Positions 24,137 to 33,556 are shown, counted from the first letter of the stretch. The stretch is 64,000 nucleotides of DNA from an uncultured Flavobacteriales bacterium (GCA_937876195.1 CALEIK010000026.1:62001-126000); one strand, 5' to 3'. Numbers and translations: made by a program. Notes: a model not told the origin generated them from the sequence alone.

Positions 24137-25210
24137 TTACTTTTTCAATTCCCTTTCTTCCTTGAGTATTGCTTTGTTTTTATTTGCGAGCTGTCCGCAG
24201 GCGGCATCTATATCTTTCCCTCTGCTTCTTCTGATATTGACAACCAAGCTGTTACGCTCTAAGTATGCAGCGAAAGCATCTACTTTTTCTCTGTCAGCCT
24301 GCTGAAAATCTTCTCCTTCAATTGGATTGTATTCGATAATATTGATTTTGCATGGAACACAACGCGCGAATTTGACAAGTTCTTCTGCGTCTTCGAGCTG
24401 ATCATTGAAATCTTTAAAAATGATGTATTCAAACGTAACGCGCGTTCCTGTTTTGGAATGAAAGTAGCGCAATGCTTCTGCCAATGTCTCAAGGTTGTTG
24501 GACTCATTGATTTCCATGATTTCACTTCGCTTTCTGTCGTTTGCCGCATGCAGAGAAAGCGCCAAGTTGAATTTCACTTCATCGTCACCAAGTTTTTTGA
24601 TCATTTTGGCAATTCCAGCTGTAGAGACTGTGATGCGTTTTGGCGACATGCCCAAACCTTCAGGAGATGCAATTAATTCTGTTGAACGCAGCATTTGTGC
24701 ATAATTCAATAAAGGTTCTCCCATGCCCATGTATACGATATTGGTGAGCGGTGTGTTGTAGTTGGTTTCTGCAAGGTGTTTTAAGTAAGCGACCTGATCC
24801 ACCATTTCCCCTGCCGTTAGATTGCGCATGAGTTTTAATTTTCCAGTAGCACAAAATTTGCAAGCGAGACTGCAACCTACTTGAGAGGAAATGCACGCCG
24901 TTGTTCTCGATGAAGTGGGAATTAGTACACCTTCAATAATTTTGCTGCCATCAACAGAAAAGGCGCATTTGATAGTTTTATCGTGACTGATTTGTTGATC
25001 TTCTAATTTTATGTGGTCGATGAAAAAATGTATGTCTAATTTTTCGCGCAATGCAAGCGAAAGGTTCGTCATATCATCAAAGGAAGCAGCATTTTTTTGC
25101 CACAGCCACTCGAAAATTTGTACGCTACGGAATTTTTTTTCTCCGAGCGCCAAAAGTTCATGGGTCAATTCTTCTTGATTGAGGGAACGTATGTTTATTT
25201 TTCCTTGCAT
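24137..25210 (-). CDS. rlmN: Dual-specificity rRNA/tRNA adenine-C2 methyltransferase
   Basis: 357 residues. This radical-SAM enzyme methylates A2503 of 23S rRNA (and A37 of some tRNAs in E. coli). The [4Fe-4S] motif C-x3-C-x2-C is CSLACKFC, and the catalytic C-terminal Cys is in DIDAACGQL. VYMGMGEPLLN and LALSLHAAN are characteristic. It is monocistronic; a -7 box lies just upstream of its ATG. Confidence 0.97.
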   Translation of the reverse strand: MQGKINIRSLNQEELTHELLALGEKKFRSVQIFEWLWQKNAASFDDMTNLSLALREKLDIHFFIDHIKLEDQQISHDKTIKCAFSVDGSKIIEGVLIPTSSRTTACISSQVGCSLACKFCATGKLKLMRNLTAGEMVDQVAYLKHLAETNYNTPLTNIVYMGMGEPLLNYAQMLRSTELIASPEGLGMSPKRITVSTAGIAKMIKKLGDDEVKFNLALSLHAANDRKRSEIMEINESNNLETLAEALRYFHSKTGTRVTFEYIIFKDFNDQLEDAEELVKFARCVPCKINIIEYNPIEGEDFQQADREKVDAFAAYLERNSLVVNIRRSRGKDIDAACGQLANKNKAILKEERELKK

Positions 25211-25217
25211 GCGACCA

Positions 25218-25225
25218 CAAAGGTA
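25218..25225 (-). promoter_or_regulatory. -7 element of rlmN next to the start codon
   Basis: TACCTTTG on the minus strand matches TAnnTTTG and ends 7 bp before the rlmN ATG, predicting a leader of about 2-4 nt. No -33 element is visible at the expected distance. Confidence 0.4.
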
Positions 25226-25249
25226 GTTGATTCTAAGGAAAAGTCCCTA

Positions 25250-25996
25250 TTAAATAATGGCGAGATCCTTTTTGTTCACAAGGTGTGTTTCTTGCTGATC
25301 GGTGAGCACTTCGACAAAATCGTTTTCTTTGATTTCAATAAGCTCCACACGTGTACCTTCCAAAAGAGATGTTTTGGCAGTTTTACCTTCTTCAATAAAC
25401 GTTGGGATGGATGTTTTTGTCACTACCGCAAAATTGGATGAAGAGATATAATTATGGGTGTTCATTGCGACAACTATTGAACCTATTGTGAGTGCGCCAA
25501 AGACTACAGAGATTAGCGTAAATGTGTTTCTGATGGAGCGATGGTTTTGTCGAGATCTAAAAATGAGAAGCAAGGCTAACACACAGCTCAGACCAATGGA
25601 AATCATCGACCAAGTTGTTGTGGACAAGCTGTACAAACTAGATTCAACAGAATTCAATCGAGGTTCCCATATGCGATCCGTGTACAATTCACTGTAACAA
25701 TGACTAATTTTTTGTGCTGCCTCGCTGTCGTTGGGAGCCAACTTTAATACTTTCTCAAAACTCCAAATGGCGTCACCATACTCCTTCATTCCAATGTTCG
25801 ATAATCCTAAATTATACCATGCGGACACGTTATTTGGTTCGGTTGTGGTGACTTGTTCAAATTTTTCAATCGCAGTACCATACTCCTTTTTGTTGTAGGC
25901 ATCAATACCTTCTGAAAATTCATTTTGTCCCATGCAAAAAAATGAAGAAATAGCACTGATACAGAAAATAAGGAGATATGTGAACCTTGCTATCAT
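25250..25996 (-). CDS. batE: BatE, TPR and SH3-like aerotolerance protein
   Basis: 248 residues. An N-terminal signal peptide or anchor is followed by two TPR units (AYNKKEYGTAIEKFEQV, YNLGLSNIGMKEYGDAIWSFEKVL). Two membrane helices follow (MISIGLSCVLALLLIF and LISVVFGALTIGSIVVAM). The C-terminal domain (FIEEGKTAKTSLLEGTRVELIE) is SH3-like. This order matches BatE of the Bacteroides aerotolerance operon. It is the last gene of the operon and overlaps batD by 4 bp. Confidence 0.87.
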   Translation of the reverse strand: MIARFTYLLIFCISAISSFFCMGQNEFSEGIDAYNKKEYGTAIEKFEQVTTTEPNNVSAWYNLGLSNIGMKEYGDAIWSFEKVLKLAPNDSEAAQKISHCYSELYTDRIWEPRLNSVESSLYSLSTTTWSMISIGLSCVLALLLIFRSRQNHRSIRNTFTLISVVFGALTIGSIVVAMNTHNYISSSNFAVVTKTSIPTFIEEGKTAKTSLLEGTRVELIEIKENDFVEVLTDQQETHLVNKKDLAII

Positions 25997-27699
25997 ACCC
26001 TTATGTGTTGAATGATGGAGGTGAGTTCTTCGTGGAGTTTTTCCTTATTTTGACTAGATGCACCGAATCCATAACGGGATTGTTCACATTCCGTAAACAC
26101 AAATTTCACCGTGCTCAGTAATTCGGTGGTATAGTTGTTTTGAACAAAATTATAGATTTCCTGCTTATTTATTATTCGATCTTCGCGTAACTCCATGACG
26201 ATTTCAAAAGCTTTTTTGAGCGCACTTTCGAGTGTAGAGAAATAGGAGGTTTCATCTGACGATGCCAAAAGCACCTTCAGCTTCGCTAGATCATTGTTTA
26301 ATTCCTGTTCTTTCTTTTTGAGTTCCTGTTTTAGCTCAGTGGTAACTGCATTTTTTTCACGACGCTTCCTCAACAGCAAGAAAATGAAGGCAGCCAATAA
26401 CGGTGATCCAACCGCTGACCAATAATAGGGCGTTCCGAAAAAGTTGTCTTCCGACTCGATGAGCTTCGAGGGTCTCACATCGCTAAGTACTCCCAATTCA
26501 TCTGTGGCAGCTGCTGGTTGTTCATTTACGTCATGTACAACGTAATTTTTGTCTCTCTCGATGGATAAAAGTACTGGCTCCGTTGATGTGGTGATGTATT
26601 TTTCTGAGTGTAAATCGAAATAAGAAATTGAAGTGGGTGGAAGGTCAATATCTCCATGCGCAGTAACTTGTATGTTGTAGTCAAATGAAATATTACCTTC
26701 TGTACCGTGGGAACAATAGGAGTAATTCTCAGTGATTATGGGGTCCCCATACACAATAAAACCTTTGGGGAGCACGGGAGTGGGTTCAGATATATTGTGC
26801 AAATTTCCTACACCAGAAACGACAATATTTAATTTAAATACATCGCCCTGCTTGAGGTTTGTTACGTCAATACTACGTGTTACTTTAAAGTTTCCTACAG
26901 CACCAATAAAATCCTTCGGTGGACTGGGTGGGAGAGGTTTGATGGTGATTGTTTTGTGGTTAGATGTAAAGGTGAATGACTTGTATCCCTTGTGCAAATT
27001 CATGGTGTATGGCGTAATTTTAAGTACTCCAGTTCCCGATGGGAAAATGATGTTTTTATCGTACTCAAAGGCAAAAAGGTTCAGTCCTTTGTAGGTGACT
27101 GGCTCCACAACAATGCGGCTAGGGTTCCCGACAGGATTTTTGTCTATTGCACCAGTGATGTCGTACGATCTGTAGCCATCCAGATGCGAAGGATTAAATT
27201 TGGCATAGACTTTCGCTGACACCAAAATCGGCTCGCCTTCATAAATGGTTGATTTATTGGTCTGTATTACGCCGAATGCAGGTTCTTTGAGCTGATCTGC
27301 TGTGACTGTTCCAGAGCTCATTTGTGTCCTATCTCCGATGGTAATTGTCACTTTATTGGAAGGGTAAGACTTATTTCCTTTTTTCACGAATGCTGGACCA
27401 ATGGTGTATTTTCCCGTTTTTCCGAAAGCACCGGTTTGAGAGAGGTAATAATAAGTAATCACGTCACCTGTGGTATGATTCATTTCTTGCTCCATCCCAT
27501 TCATGATGTCGTAGCCTTGAACAAAAGAGCTGGGAAGATTGTCTATTTCTATTTCACCCTGAACATTTGATTTTATCGTGATTGTGATAATTTCACCAAC
27601 ATCGGCCGTTTTTGGCTCGACACTTAAAATAACATCCGGCTTCTGTCCAAAACCAATGGTATGAAGGAGAATAAATGCTATGGAGGTGAGTTGTCTCAT
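25993..27699 (-). CDS. batD: BatD, membrane-anchored beta-sandwich protein
   Basis: 568 residues. A signal peptide is followed by repeated BatD immunoglobulin-like domains (VEPKTADVGEIITITIKS, IYEGEPILVSAKVYAKF, LKQGDVFKLNIVVSGVGNL). One membrane helix lies near residues 425-445 (YYWSAVGSPLLAAFIFLL). The cytoplasmic C-terminal tail of ~120 residues is helical, with coiled-coil character (TTELKQELKKKEQELNND). It belongs to the bat complex; the mechanism is unknown. It is 2 bp downstream of batC. Confidence 0.9.
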   Translation of the reverse strand: MRQLTSIAFILLHTIGFGQKPDVILSVEPKTADVGEIITITIKSNVQGEIEIDNLPSSFVQGYDIMNGMEQEMNHTTGDVITYYYLSQTGAFGKTGKYTIGPAFVKKGNKSYPSNKVTITIGDRTQMSSGTVTADQLKEPAFGVIQTNKSTIYEGEPILVSAKVYAKFNPSHLDGYRSYDITGAIDKNPVGNPSRIVVEPVTYKGLNLFAFEYDKNIIFPSGTGVLKITPYTMNLHKGYKSFTFTSNHKTITIKPLPPSPPKDFIGAVGNFKVTRSIDVTNLKQGDVFKLNIVVSGVGNLHNISEPTPVLPKGFIVYGDPIITENYSYCSHGTEGNISFDYNIQVTAHGDIDLPPTSISYFDLHSEKYITTSTEPVLLSIERDKNYVVHDVNEQPAAATDELGVLSDVRPSKLIESEDNFFGTPYYWSAVGSPLLAAFIFLLLRKRREKNAVTTELKQELKKKEQELNNDLAKLKVLLASSDETSYFSTLESALKKAFEIVMELREDRIINKQEIYNFVQNNYTTELLSTVKFVFTECEQSRYGFGASSQNKEKLHEELTSIIQHIRV

Positions 27700-27701
27700 T
27701 G

Positions 27702-28424
27702 TTACCAGTCTTTTCCTGATGATGTGGTCGAATTCTTCCCATTCGTTCCGTTTACTTTTCGCTTGGTTTCCGCCTCATCTTTGGTGAGTTTATCTAACAT
27801 TTTGTCGACCGTCTTGTTGGGCAGTTGACCTTTTCCATTTTCTTTTGGACTTCCATCAGAATTCTGAGGCTGTCCGTTTTGATTCTTTTGCTCGTTTTTT
27901 TGATTTTGCTGCTGTTGATTTTGTTGCTGCTGATTCTGTTGATTCTGCTGCTGTTGATTTTGATTCTGTTGATTCTGTTGCTTTTGTTCTTGTTGCTGTT
28001 GGTTCTTCAACTGGCGAATGGCTTCGGAAAGGTTGTAACGGGTATTGTCGTCATTTGGATTGGCACGCAATGATTCTTTGTAGGCATCCACAGCACCTTG
28101 ATAATCTTTTTTCTTCATGCGGGCATTGCCCAAGTTATGGTAGTTATCGGCCTTTTGTTGTGCGCTTTTTTTAGAATTGCTGCTTTGCTGATAGATTTTC
28201 TCTGCAGTTTCAAATTCCCGTGCTTTGTAAGCAGACTGTGCCATCTCGTCTGAGAGATCAATGTTTTCAGGAGCCTTTTTTTGAGCGGACTCATAATACT
28301 TGAGTGCTTTCGAATATTCTTCCTTTTTATACGCATCTCTAGCAATATCCAACGAGTCACGCCATTCCTGTCCAAAGACAGCAAAGCCGTATAGAATAAA
28401 TCCTATGTACAGAATTACTTTCAT
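27702..28424 (-). CDS. batC: BatC, TPR protein with long Gln/Asn tract
   Basis: 240 residues. A signal peptide is followed by about three TPR units (ALKYYESAQKKAPENIDL, YHNLGNARMKKKDYQGAVDAY). Residues ~143-190 are almost entirely Gln and Asn with a few Lys and Glu, a low-complexity prion-like tract; the C-terminus is charged (KMLDKLTKDEAETKRK). BatC in other Bacteroidota also has low-complexity tails, but the length and purity of the Q/N tract vary. Slippage-prone repeats encode it at about 27860-28005. Confidence 0.88.
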   Translation of the reverse strand: MKVILYIGFILYGFAVFGQEWRDSLDIARDAYKKEEYSKALKYYESAQKKAPENIDLSDEMAQSAYKAREFETAEKIYQQSSNSKKSAQQKADNYHNLGNARMKKKDYQGAVDAYKESLRANPNDDNTRYNLSEAIRQLKNQQQQEQKQQNQQNQNQQQQNQQNQQQQNQQQQNQKNEQKNQNGQPQNSDGSPKENGKGQLPNKTVDKMLDKLTKDEAETKRKVNGTNGKNSTTSSGKDW

Positions 28425-28430
28425 GCAGTT

Positions 28431-29603
28431 TTATCGTGTTCTTTTTAACATTCCACCATAGTCCTTAGACCACAGAAAGAAGCACATCCAAAAAACCAAG
28501 GACAGAGCCAGTGGAATTTGAAAACGCTCCTGTTTTACATCAAACTCTAAAGTATCTATTTTTGTTCGCTTCATATGGTTAATTTGTGTTAATAAAGCAG
28601 AAAGATTCGGAAATTCGTCGGAACTGAACGATGCTTTACCATTCGCTTGTTGTGCAATTTTTTGAATAAAAGCCTTGTCCAATTTCGAAAGCACAGTCTT
28701 TCCAACAGCATTTGTTTTGTATCCTAATTCTGGACGATTGGGATTTTTTGGAACCAAACCTCCCTTGGTTGTTCCGATGCCTAACACGCTTAACTGCACA
28801 TTAGAAGATTTAATTTTTGTCAAGATTTCGGTAGGATTTTTCTCGTGATTTTCCCCATCGGTGACCAGAATAATTCCCTTGGTGGTCGGTTCCTCAGAGA
28901 ACATGTCAAGAGACACCTCAAGAGCGTCCGCAATGTTCGTTCCTTGACTGCTAATCATACCGGTTTCAATTTCGTCAATGAAGAGTTTGGCGGCTGAATA
29001 ATCCCTTGTTAGTGGCAATTGAACGAACGCACTGTTAGCAAAAAGGGTGATACCGATTTTTTCTCCGTGTAAATTATTGACAAGTTGAACAAGTGCACGT
29101 TTTGAAATGTCTAAGCGCGAAATGGCAGGAGAAATATCGCGGCAATTCATGGAATTTGAAATATCCAATGCAATTACCAGTTCAAGACTTTCAGAAGTCC
29201 CTGACACTTTCTTTTTTCCGTAAATGGGTTGAGCCATCGCTAATATGAGCAAAACAAAAGCGTTTCGAAAAAAGAAATACTTGATAAAACTATTGAAAGA
29301 AGACACGGGTGTTAGCATCGACTTCATCACATTTGCCTTGCCTTTTTTAACGAATTGATTGTGTCTAATAATGCGAAAAAAGTAGATTCCGATAATGGGG
29401 ATAATTAAGAAAAGCAATTGTAACGCTTCAGGTGTTTTGTAGAGTAAATGGTCAACACTTCCCTTGGTAAATCCTGTCGTGAATAAGCCAATCACAATGA
29501 GGTAGGCTCCCCAAAACAATACTTCTAAAAGTACAACGCTGAAAACTAGCCATTGAGTGCGATATGTAAATTTTTGATTAGTCATTTGACCTAAAAATTG
29601 CAT
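28431..29603 (-). CDS. batB: BatB, von Willebrand A-domain membrane protein
   Basis: 390 residues. Three membrane helices in the first ~130 residues flank a VWA domain; one further helix closes the C-terminus. The MIDAS metal site is DISNSMN, GTNIAD and VTDGENHEKN. The start could be the ATG at 29603 or the one at 29585 (MTNQKFTY), which gives the usual 8-bp overlap with batA. BatA and BatB are thought to form a membrane VWA complex driven by MoxR; this has not been shown biochemically here. Confidence 0.92.
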   Translation of the reverse strand: MQFLGQMTNQKFTYRTQWLVFSVVLLEVLFWGAYLIVIGLFTTGFTKGSVDHLLYKTPEALQLLFLIIPIIGIYFFRIIRHNQFVKKGKANVMKSMLTPVSSFNSFIKYFFFRNAFVLLILAMAQPIYGKKKVSGTSESLELVIALDISNSMNCRDISPAISRLDISKRALVQLVNNLHGEKIGITLFANSAFVQLPLTRDYSAAKLFIDEIETGMISSQGTNIADALEVSLDMFSEEPTTKGIILVTDGENHEKNPTEILTKIKSSNVQLSVLGIGTTKGGLVPKNPNRPELGYKTNAVGKTVLSKLDKAFIQKIAQQANGKASFSSDEFPNLSALLTQINHMKRTKIDTLEFDVKQERFQIPLALSLVFWMCFFLWSKDYGGMLKRTR

Positions 29604-30609
29604 GTTTTACACCCCAGCTTATGAGCGCCAATACAAACGCCCAATTTAAAAATGCTTGTGGATTGGATGGCGGGTCGGATTTAAAGTGCTGATCCTCCAT
29701 TTTTCGTTTTTCCAACTTTTCAATTTCCTTGTAAATGGCTTTTAAACTTTTTTCGTCGTTTGCACGGAAGTAGGCACCATTGGTTATTTCCGCGATTTTC
29801 ATCAGTGTCACTTCATCAATTTCAACTGGCATGCTTTGGTATTGCACGCCAAAAGGGGTAATCACGGGCGAGGGCGCTTGTCCTGTGCTTCCAACACCAA
29901 TTGTATAGACCCGAATATTTTTAGCGCGCGCAAGTTCAGCCGCCATAATTGGACTTACCTCTCCGCTGTTATTACTGCCATCGGTGAGTAGAATTACCAC
30001 TTTTGAGGCAATAGTGTCGTTTCTTAGTCGCGCTACCGCCGTACCCAAACCAGTTCCGATGGCGGTTCCTCCGTCAATGCGATCCCCATTGATTCCATCT
30101 ATTTGTTTTTTTAGAATGTCGTAATCGAGGGTAGTTGGACAGGCTGTATAGGCTTCACCAGCGTAAACCACAAGACCAATGCGATCTCCTTTGCGGCCAT
30201 CGACAAATTCTTTCGCTACTTTTTTTGAAGCCTCTAATCGATTTGGACTGAAATCCATTGCCAACATGGAAAGGGAGACGTCTATAGCTAAGATAATGTC
30301 AATTCCATCCTTGTAGTCTTTGTCAAAATCGTCGTGCATACTCCAATGAAAGGGTTTCGCTAAAGCAAAAATAACCAGTGCACCTATAACGACATTGGTA
30401 AGAATAAATCCTTGACGCAACCAGAAAATCCATGAGCTACCAATGGATGTTTGATCTTTGGATGAACGTGAATATTTGAGATCCCCCTTTCTGTTTCGTT
30501 CCAAGAAGTACGGAACGATTAGAATCACAGGCAAGAGGCACATTAACCAAAGCCAATGTGGAGAGAAGAACTCATATTCCCAAAACCGTATGTTCCAGTT
30601 ACTCAACAT
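29578..30609 (-). CDS. batA: BatA, von Willebrand A-domain membrane protein
   Basis: 343 residues from the ATG at 30609 (MLSNWNIRFW); a TTG two codons upstream is less likely. An N-terminal BatA helix (SPHWLWLMCLLPVILIVPYF), a second helix, then a VWA domain with the MIDAS motifs DVSLSM, GGTAIGTG and TDGSNNSG and a C-terminal membrane helix (AFLNWAFVLALISWG). The acidic metal-binding residues are intact, so ligand binding is likely. It overlaps the upstream membrane protein by 11 bp. Confidence 0.93.
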   Translation of the reverse strand: MLSNWNIRFWEYEFFSPHWLWLMCLLPVILIVPYFLERNRKGDLKYSRSSKDQTSIGSSWIFWLRQGFILTNVVIGALVIFALAKPFHWSMHDDFDKDYKDGIDIILAIDVSLSMLAMDFSPNRLEASKKVAKEFVDGRKGDRIGLVVYAGEAYTACPTTLDYDILKKQIDGINGDRIDGGTAIGTGLGTAVARLRNDTIASKVVILLTDGSNNSGEVSPIMAAELARAKNIRVYTIGVGSTGQAPSPVITPFGVQYQSMPVEIDEVTLMKIAEITNGAYFRANDEKSLKAIYKEIEKLEKRKMEDQHFKSDPPSNPQAFLNWAFVLALISWGVKHAIFRSND

Positions 30610-31555
30610 TGTCAAATTCTAAGGGGCTTGTTTCTGCAACTATTTGCTTGGCGAGTGTCGACACGCGTAAAATTGAAATGACGTCAGGTTCCGACTTGGC
30701 AAACTTTACCATGTCTGATTCAGATAAAATGCGCGCTATCACTTCAACTGTTTCTTCGTTCAATCCTTTTTGCGTCAAAAGTAATTTTGCTTCGTGCGTT
30801 GTTTTTTCGAGGAGAGAAATGTCATAACGTTTGGTCAAGTACATTCTCAAAATCATTGACAATTCCACAAAGTGCTCTTTCAACCTATTTTTCTCCCAAA
30901 GCTTCGCTTTTTCAAGTGCTTCAATTGCGATGAGGGTGCGTTGCCTTAGAGAAACAGGCTTTTGTTCTTCTTCATCTTCTTGTTTCTTTCTGAATTTAAA
31001 GAATAGAAAGAGGGTGATCCCAAGTACAATTAGGGCGGTCCACCACCAATGTTTTTTTAAGAATTCTACCAGTGAGAATGGTCTTTCTGGCAATTCAGCA
31101 AATTGTTCTTTGATGTCATAAATGTCCACACCATCGATTGGATCAACGAGCAAGCAAGCGATTGTTATATCCTCGAAGATATAACTGGAATCGTTGATGA
31201 AAATGGTTGGGCCAGGGAGAATATACGTTCCACTGTCCCAAGCTGTCACAACGTATTGTCCCACCCAGCGTTTCGTTGTCCCATCCACAATAAAGGTATC
31301 GATAAATTCATCGGTGATTTCGAAATCAACCCCTTCTGAGGTTAATGTGCCTGTTTTTGAGATTGATTTGGCTGCAATTGTCTCCTTCTTGGGCATAAAC
31401 AGAAGTGAATCAGTGTCCGCAGTTCTAACAGTGTATGTCAGTGTGATGTTCTGCCCAACAAGAATAATTGACTCTGATACTTGCACCTCAAGTTTTTGAC
31501 TGAATCCCAGCAATGGAAAAATCAGGACAAGAAGATATGGTAACTGCTTGATCAT
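30599..31555 (-). CDS. Bat-operon membrane protein, DUF4381-like
   Basis: 318 residues. A signal peptide (MIKQLPYLLVLIFPLLGFSQ), a periplasmic beta-rich domain, one membrane helix (WWWTALIVLGITLFLFF) and a cytoplasmic helical tail (RQRTLIAIEALEKAKLWEKN, EHFVELSMILRMYLTKRY). The tail resembles DUF4381 proteins found between DUF58 and VWA genes in many MoxR operons. Its role is unknown; the layout suggests a link between the MoxR/DUF58 side and the VWA proteins. It overlaps DUF58 by 4 bp. Confidence 0.8.
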   Translation of the reverse strand: MIKQLPYLLVLIFPLLGFSQKLEVQVSESIILVGQNITLTYTVRTADTDSLLFMPKKETIAAKSISKTGTLTSEGVDFEITDEFIDTFIVDGTTKRWVGQYVVTAWDSGTYILPGPTIFINDSSYIFEDITIACLLVDPIDGVDIYDIKEQFAELPERPFSLVEFLKKHWWWTALIVLGITLFLFFKFRKKQEDEEEQKPVSLRQRTLIAIEALEKAKLWEKNRLKEHFVELSMILRMYLTKRYDISLLEKTTHEAKLLLTQKGLNEETVEVIARILSESDMVKFAKSEPDVISILRVSTLAKQIVAETSPLEFDNVE

Positions 31556-32418
31556 CTATTTTGAAAAAGTTTTACCAGTGGTTTTATAAAATCTTCGTTA
31601 GTGGAAATAGTGGCGCAATCAATGCCTGATTTTTTAAATTCTTTTGAGACTTCTTCGTCAAACTTCCTAAAATTGGCTGCGTGAATTTCTTTGGCTCTGG
31701 AGCTGTTTGTATTCACCCAAGTGGTTTCACCTGTTTCTGCGTTGAAGAGTTGTACTACACCCATGCTTGGGAGTTCTTTTTCCGCGCTATCAATAATGCG
31801 AAGCGCTACGATATCGTGCTTTTTGCGTGCGACTTTTAAACTTTCCATGTAGTTGTTGGGATCCATGAAATCACTCAAAACAAATGCAATGCACCTTTTT
31901 TTCTGTGTATTTCTGAAAAATTTCATGCCTTCGCTTAAGTTCGTTCCCTTGCTCGTTGGTTTGAACTCGATGAGTTCTCTTAAGATTACCAATGCATGCT
32001 TCTTGCCTTTTCCAGGGGCGATGTATTTCTCCATTTTATCAGAAACGAAGATGGCTCCCACCTTGTCATTGTTGCTTATGGCTGAAAAGGATAGAATGGC
32101 ACTTAATTCTAAGGCTAAATCTTTTTTCGTTTTCTCACTGGAACCAAAATCTTCCGAGCCAGAAATATCGATGATCAGCATTACGATTAGTTCTCGTTCC
32201 TCCTCAAAAACCTTTACGTATGGATCGTTAAATCGCGCTGTTACGTTCCAATCAATCGTTCGAACTTCATCTCCAAAATGGTAATCCCGCACTTCGCTAA
32301 AAGCCATTCCCCTCCCTTTAAAAGCAGAGTGGTATTCACCAGAAAAAATATGTTTGGTGAGTCCCTTGGTTTTTATTTCCAAGCGTTGGATTTTCTTTAA
32401 AAGTTCTTTCGTTTCCAT
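31552..32418 (-). CDS. DUF58 protein
   Basis: 288 residues, cytoplasmic. The family signature is EVRDYHFGDEVRTIDWNVTARFND, and the fold is VWA-like with a MIDAS-type DISGSED. DUF58 proteins always pair with MoxR ATPases and are thought to act as adaptors to the membrane VWA proteins. It is encoded directly after moxR (6 bp). Confidence 0.92.
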   Translation of the reverse strand: METKELLKKIQRLEIKTKGLTKHIFSGEYHSAFKGRGMAFSEVRDYHFGDEVRTIDWNVTARFNDPYVKVFEEERELIVMLIIDISGSEDFGSSEKTKKDLALELSAILSFSAISNNDKVGAIFVSDKMEKYIAPGKGKKHALVILRELIEFKPTSKGTNLSEGMKFFRNTQKKRCIAFVLSDFMDPNNYMESLKVARKKHDIVALRIIDSAEKELPSMGVVQLFNAETGETTWVNTNSSRAKEIHAANFRKFDEEVSKEFKKSGIDCATISTNEDFIKPLVKLFQNR

Positions 32419-32424
32419 GAATGG

Positions 32425-33447
32425 TTAAGGAACTTCTACTTTGTTGATTACTTTGGAAATAATATCTGCGGCGGTAACGTTTTCTGCTTCCGCTTCATAG
32501 GTTAGTGCTAATCGATGACGCATTACGTCAGGAGCAATTGCTCGGATATCTTCTGGAATCACAAATCCTCGACCGTTTAAGAACGCAAATGCTTTCGCTG
32601 CACGTGCAAGGTTGATACTTGCTCTAGGAGAACAGCCGACACTGATTAAAGGCTCAAGAAACCCTAAACCATAGTTTTGCGGTTCACGTGTCGCGTAGAC
32701 AATATCCACGATGTATTGTTCAATTTTCTCGTCCAAATATACTTGGCTCACTAAATCGCGGCAGCGTTCAATGTCTTTTGCCGAAACAACATTTTTAGCG
32801 GTAGGCATTCCTTCTTGGCGCACATTTGCTCGAATGATTTGACGTTCTTCTTCTTTTGTTGGGTAACCGAGAAAGACTTTTAGCATAAATCGATCGACTT
32901 GTGCTTCGGGAAGCGGATAAGTTCCTTCTTGTTCAATTGGGTTTTGCGTTGCTAAGACTAGAAATGGCGTTGGCAATTGATAGGTTTCGTCTCCAATTGT
33001 AATTTGGCGTTCTTGCATTGCCTCTAATAGCGCACTTTGAACTTTCGCTGGTGCACGATTGATCTCATCGGCCAATACAAAATTTGAGAAAATAGGCCCC
33101 TTCTTCACCGTAAATTGTTCTGTTTTTTGGCTATAGATAAGTGTTCCCGTCACATCGGCTGGAAGTAGGTCTGGAGTGAACTGGATTCGACTGAAATCTA
33201 CATCAATAGCATCTGCAAGCGTTTTAATTGCGAGCGTTTTTGCTAATCCAGGTACACCTTCTAGCAAAACGTGCCCATCGGCAAGAAGTGCAATCAAGAG
33301 TCTGTCTAACATATACGTCTGACCTACAATCACTTTAGCTACTTCATCCCGAAGTAAGTTGATGATGACTGATTCTTGTTTAATTTTTTCACTGACTATC
33401 CGAAGAGCTTCGGCAGGGTTCATAGGGTTATTTTCGTTTTCGAGCAT
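32425..33447 (-). CDS. moxR: MoxR-family AAA+ ATPase
   Basis: 340 residues. Walker A is in GVPGLAKT and Walker B in LADEINRAP; sensor 1 is LATQNPIEQEGTYPLPEAQ and the arginine-finger region is CSPRASINL. MoxR ATPases act as chaperones for metal or complex assembly with VWA partners, which are the downstream genes. It heads the operon moxR-DUF58-DUF4381-batABCDE (32.4 to 25.2 kb, no gap above 7 bp after DUF58). The ATG at 33447 is used; an ATG at 33423 would also serve. Confidence 0.95.
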   Translation of the reverse strand: MLENENNPMNPAEALRIVSEKIKQESVIINLLRDEVAKVIVGQTYMLDRLLIALLADGHVLLEGVPGLAKTLAIKTLADAIDVDFSRIQFTPDLLPADVTGTLIYSQKTEQFTVKKGPIFSNFVLADEINRAPAKVQSALLEAMQERQITIGDETYQLPTPFLVLATQNPIEQEGTYPLPEAQVDRFMLKVFLGYPTKEEERQIIRANVRQEGMPTAKNVVSAKDIERCRDLVSQVYLDEKIEQYIVDIVYATREPQNYGLGFLEPLISVGCSPRASINLARAAKAFAFLNGRGFVIPEDIRAIAPDVMRHRLALTYEAEAENVTAADIISKVINKVEVP

Positions 33448-33508
33448 AATTCATCTATCTTAAGCAACTTACAAAGTTGGAAAGATATGTCCTGTAGCAC
33501 TTGATTTT

Positions 33509-33556
33509 GGTGTTAATTAATGTTAACATTGTTACGCTGATCAGTGACTTAACACC
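33509..33556. promoter_or_regulatory. Nested palindromes in the moxR/Zn-ribbon divergent promoter region
   Basis: GGTGTTAA (33509-33516) and TTAACACC (33549-33556) form an 8-bp inverted repeat. It encloses the perfect palindromes AATGTTAACATT (33519-33530) and CTGATCAG (33537-33544). The right arm abuts the ATG at 33557. This looks like an operator region rather than a terminator, since there is no T run. Confidence 0.4.

Noticed and set aside
27825..28174. Leucine- and valine-rich plus-strand ORFs opposite batC, resembling membrane proteins
   Set aside because: Antisense of the Gln/Asn tract; repetitive codons give hydrophobic strings on the other strand.
31853..32284. 143-codon plus-strand ORF opposite DUF58
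   Set aside because: Shadow of the real gene, no motif and no start context.
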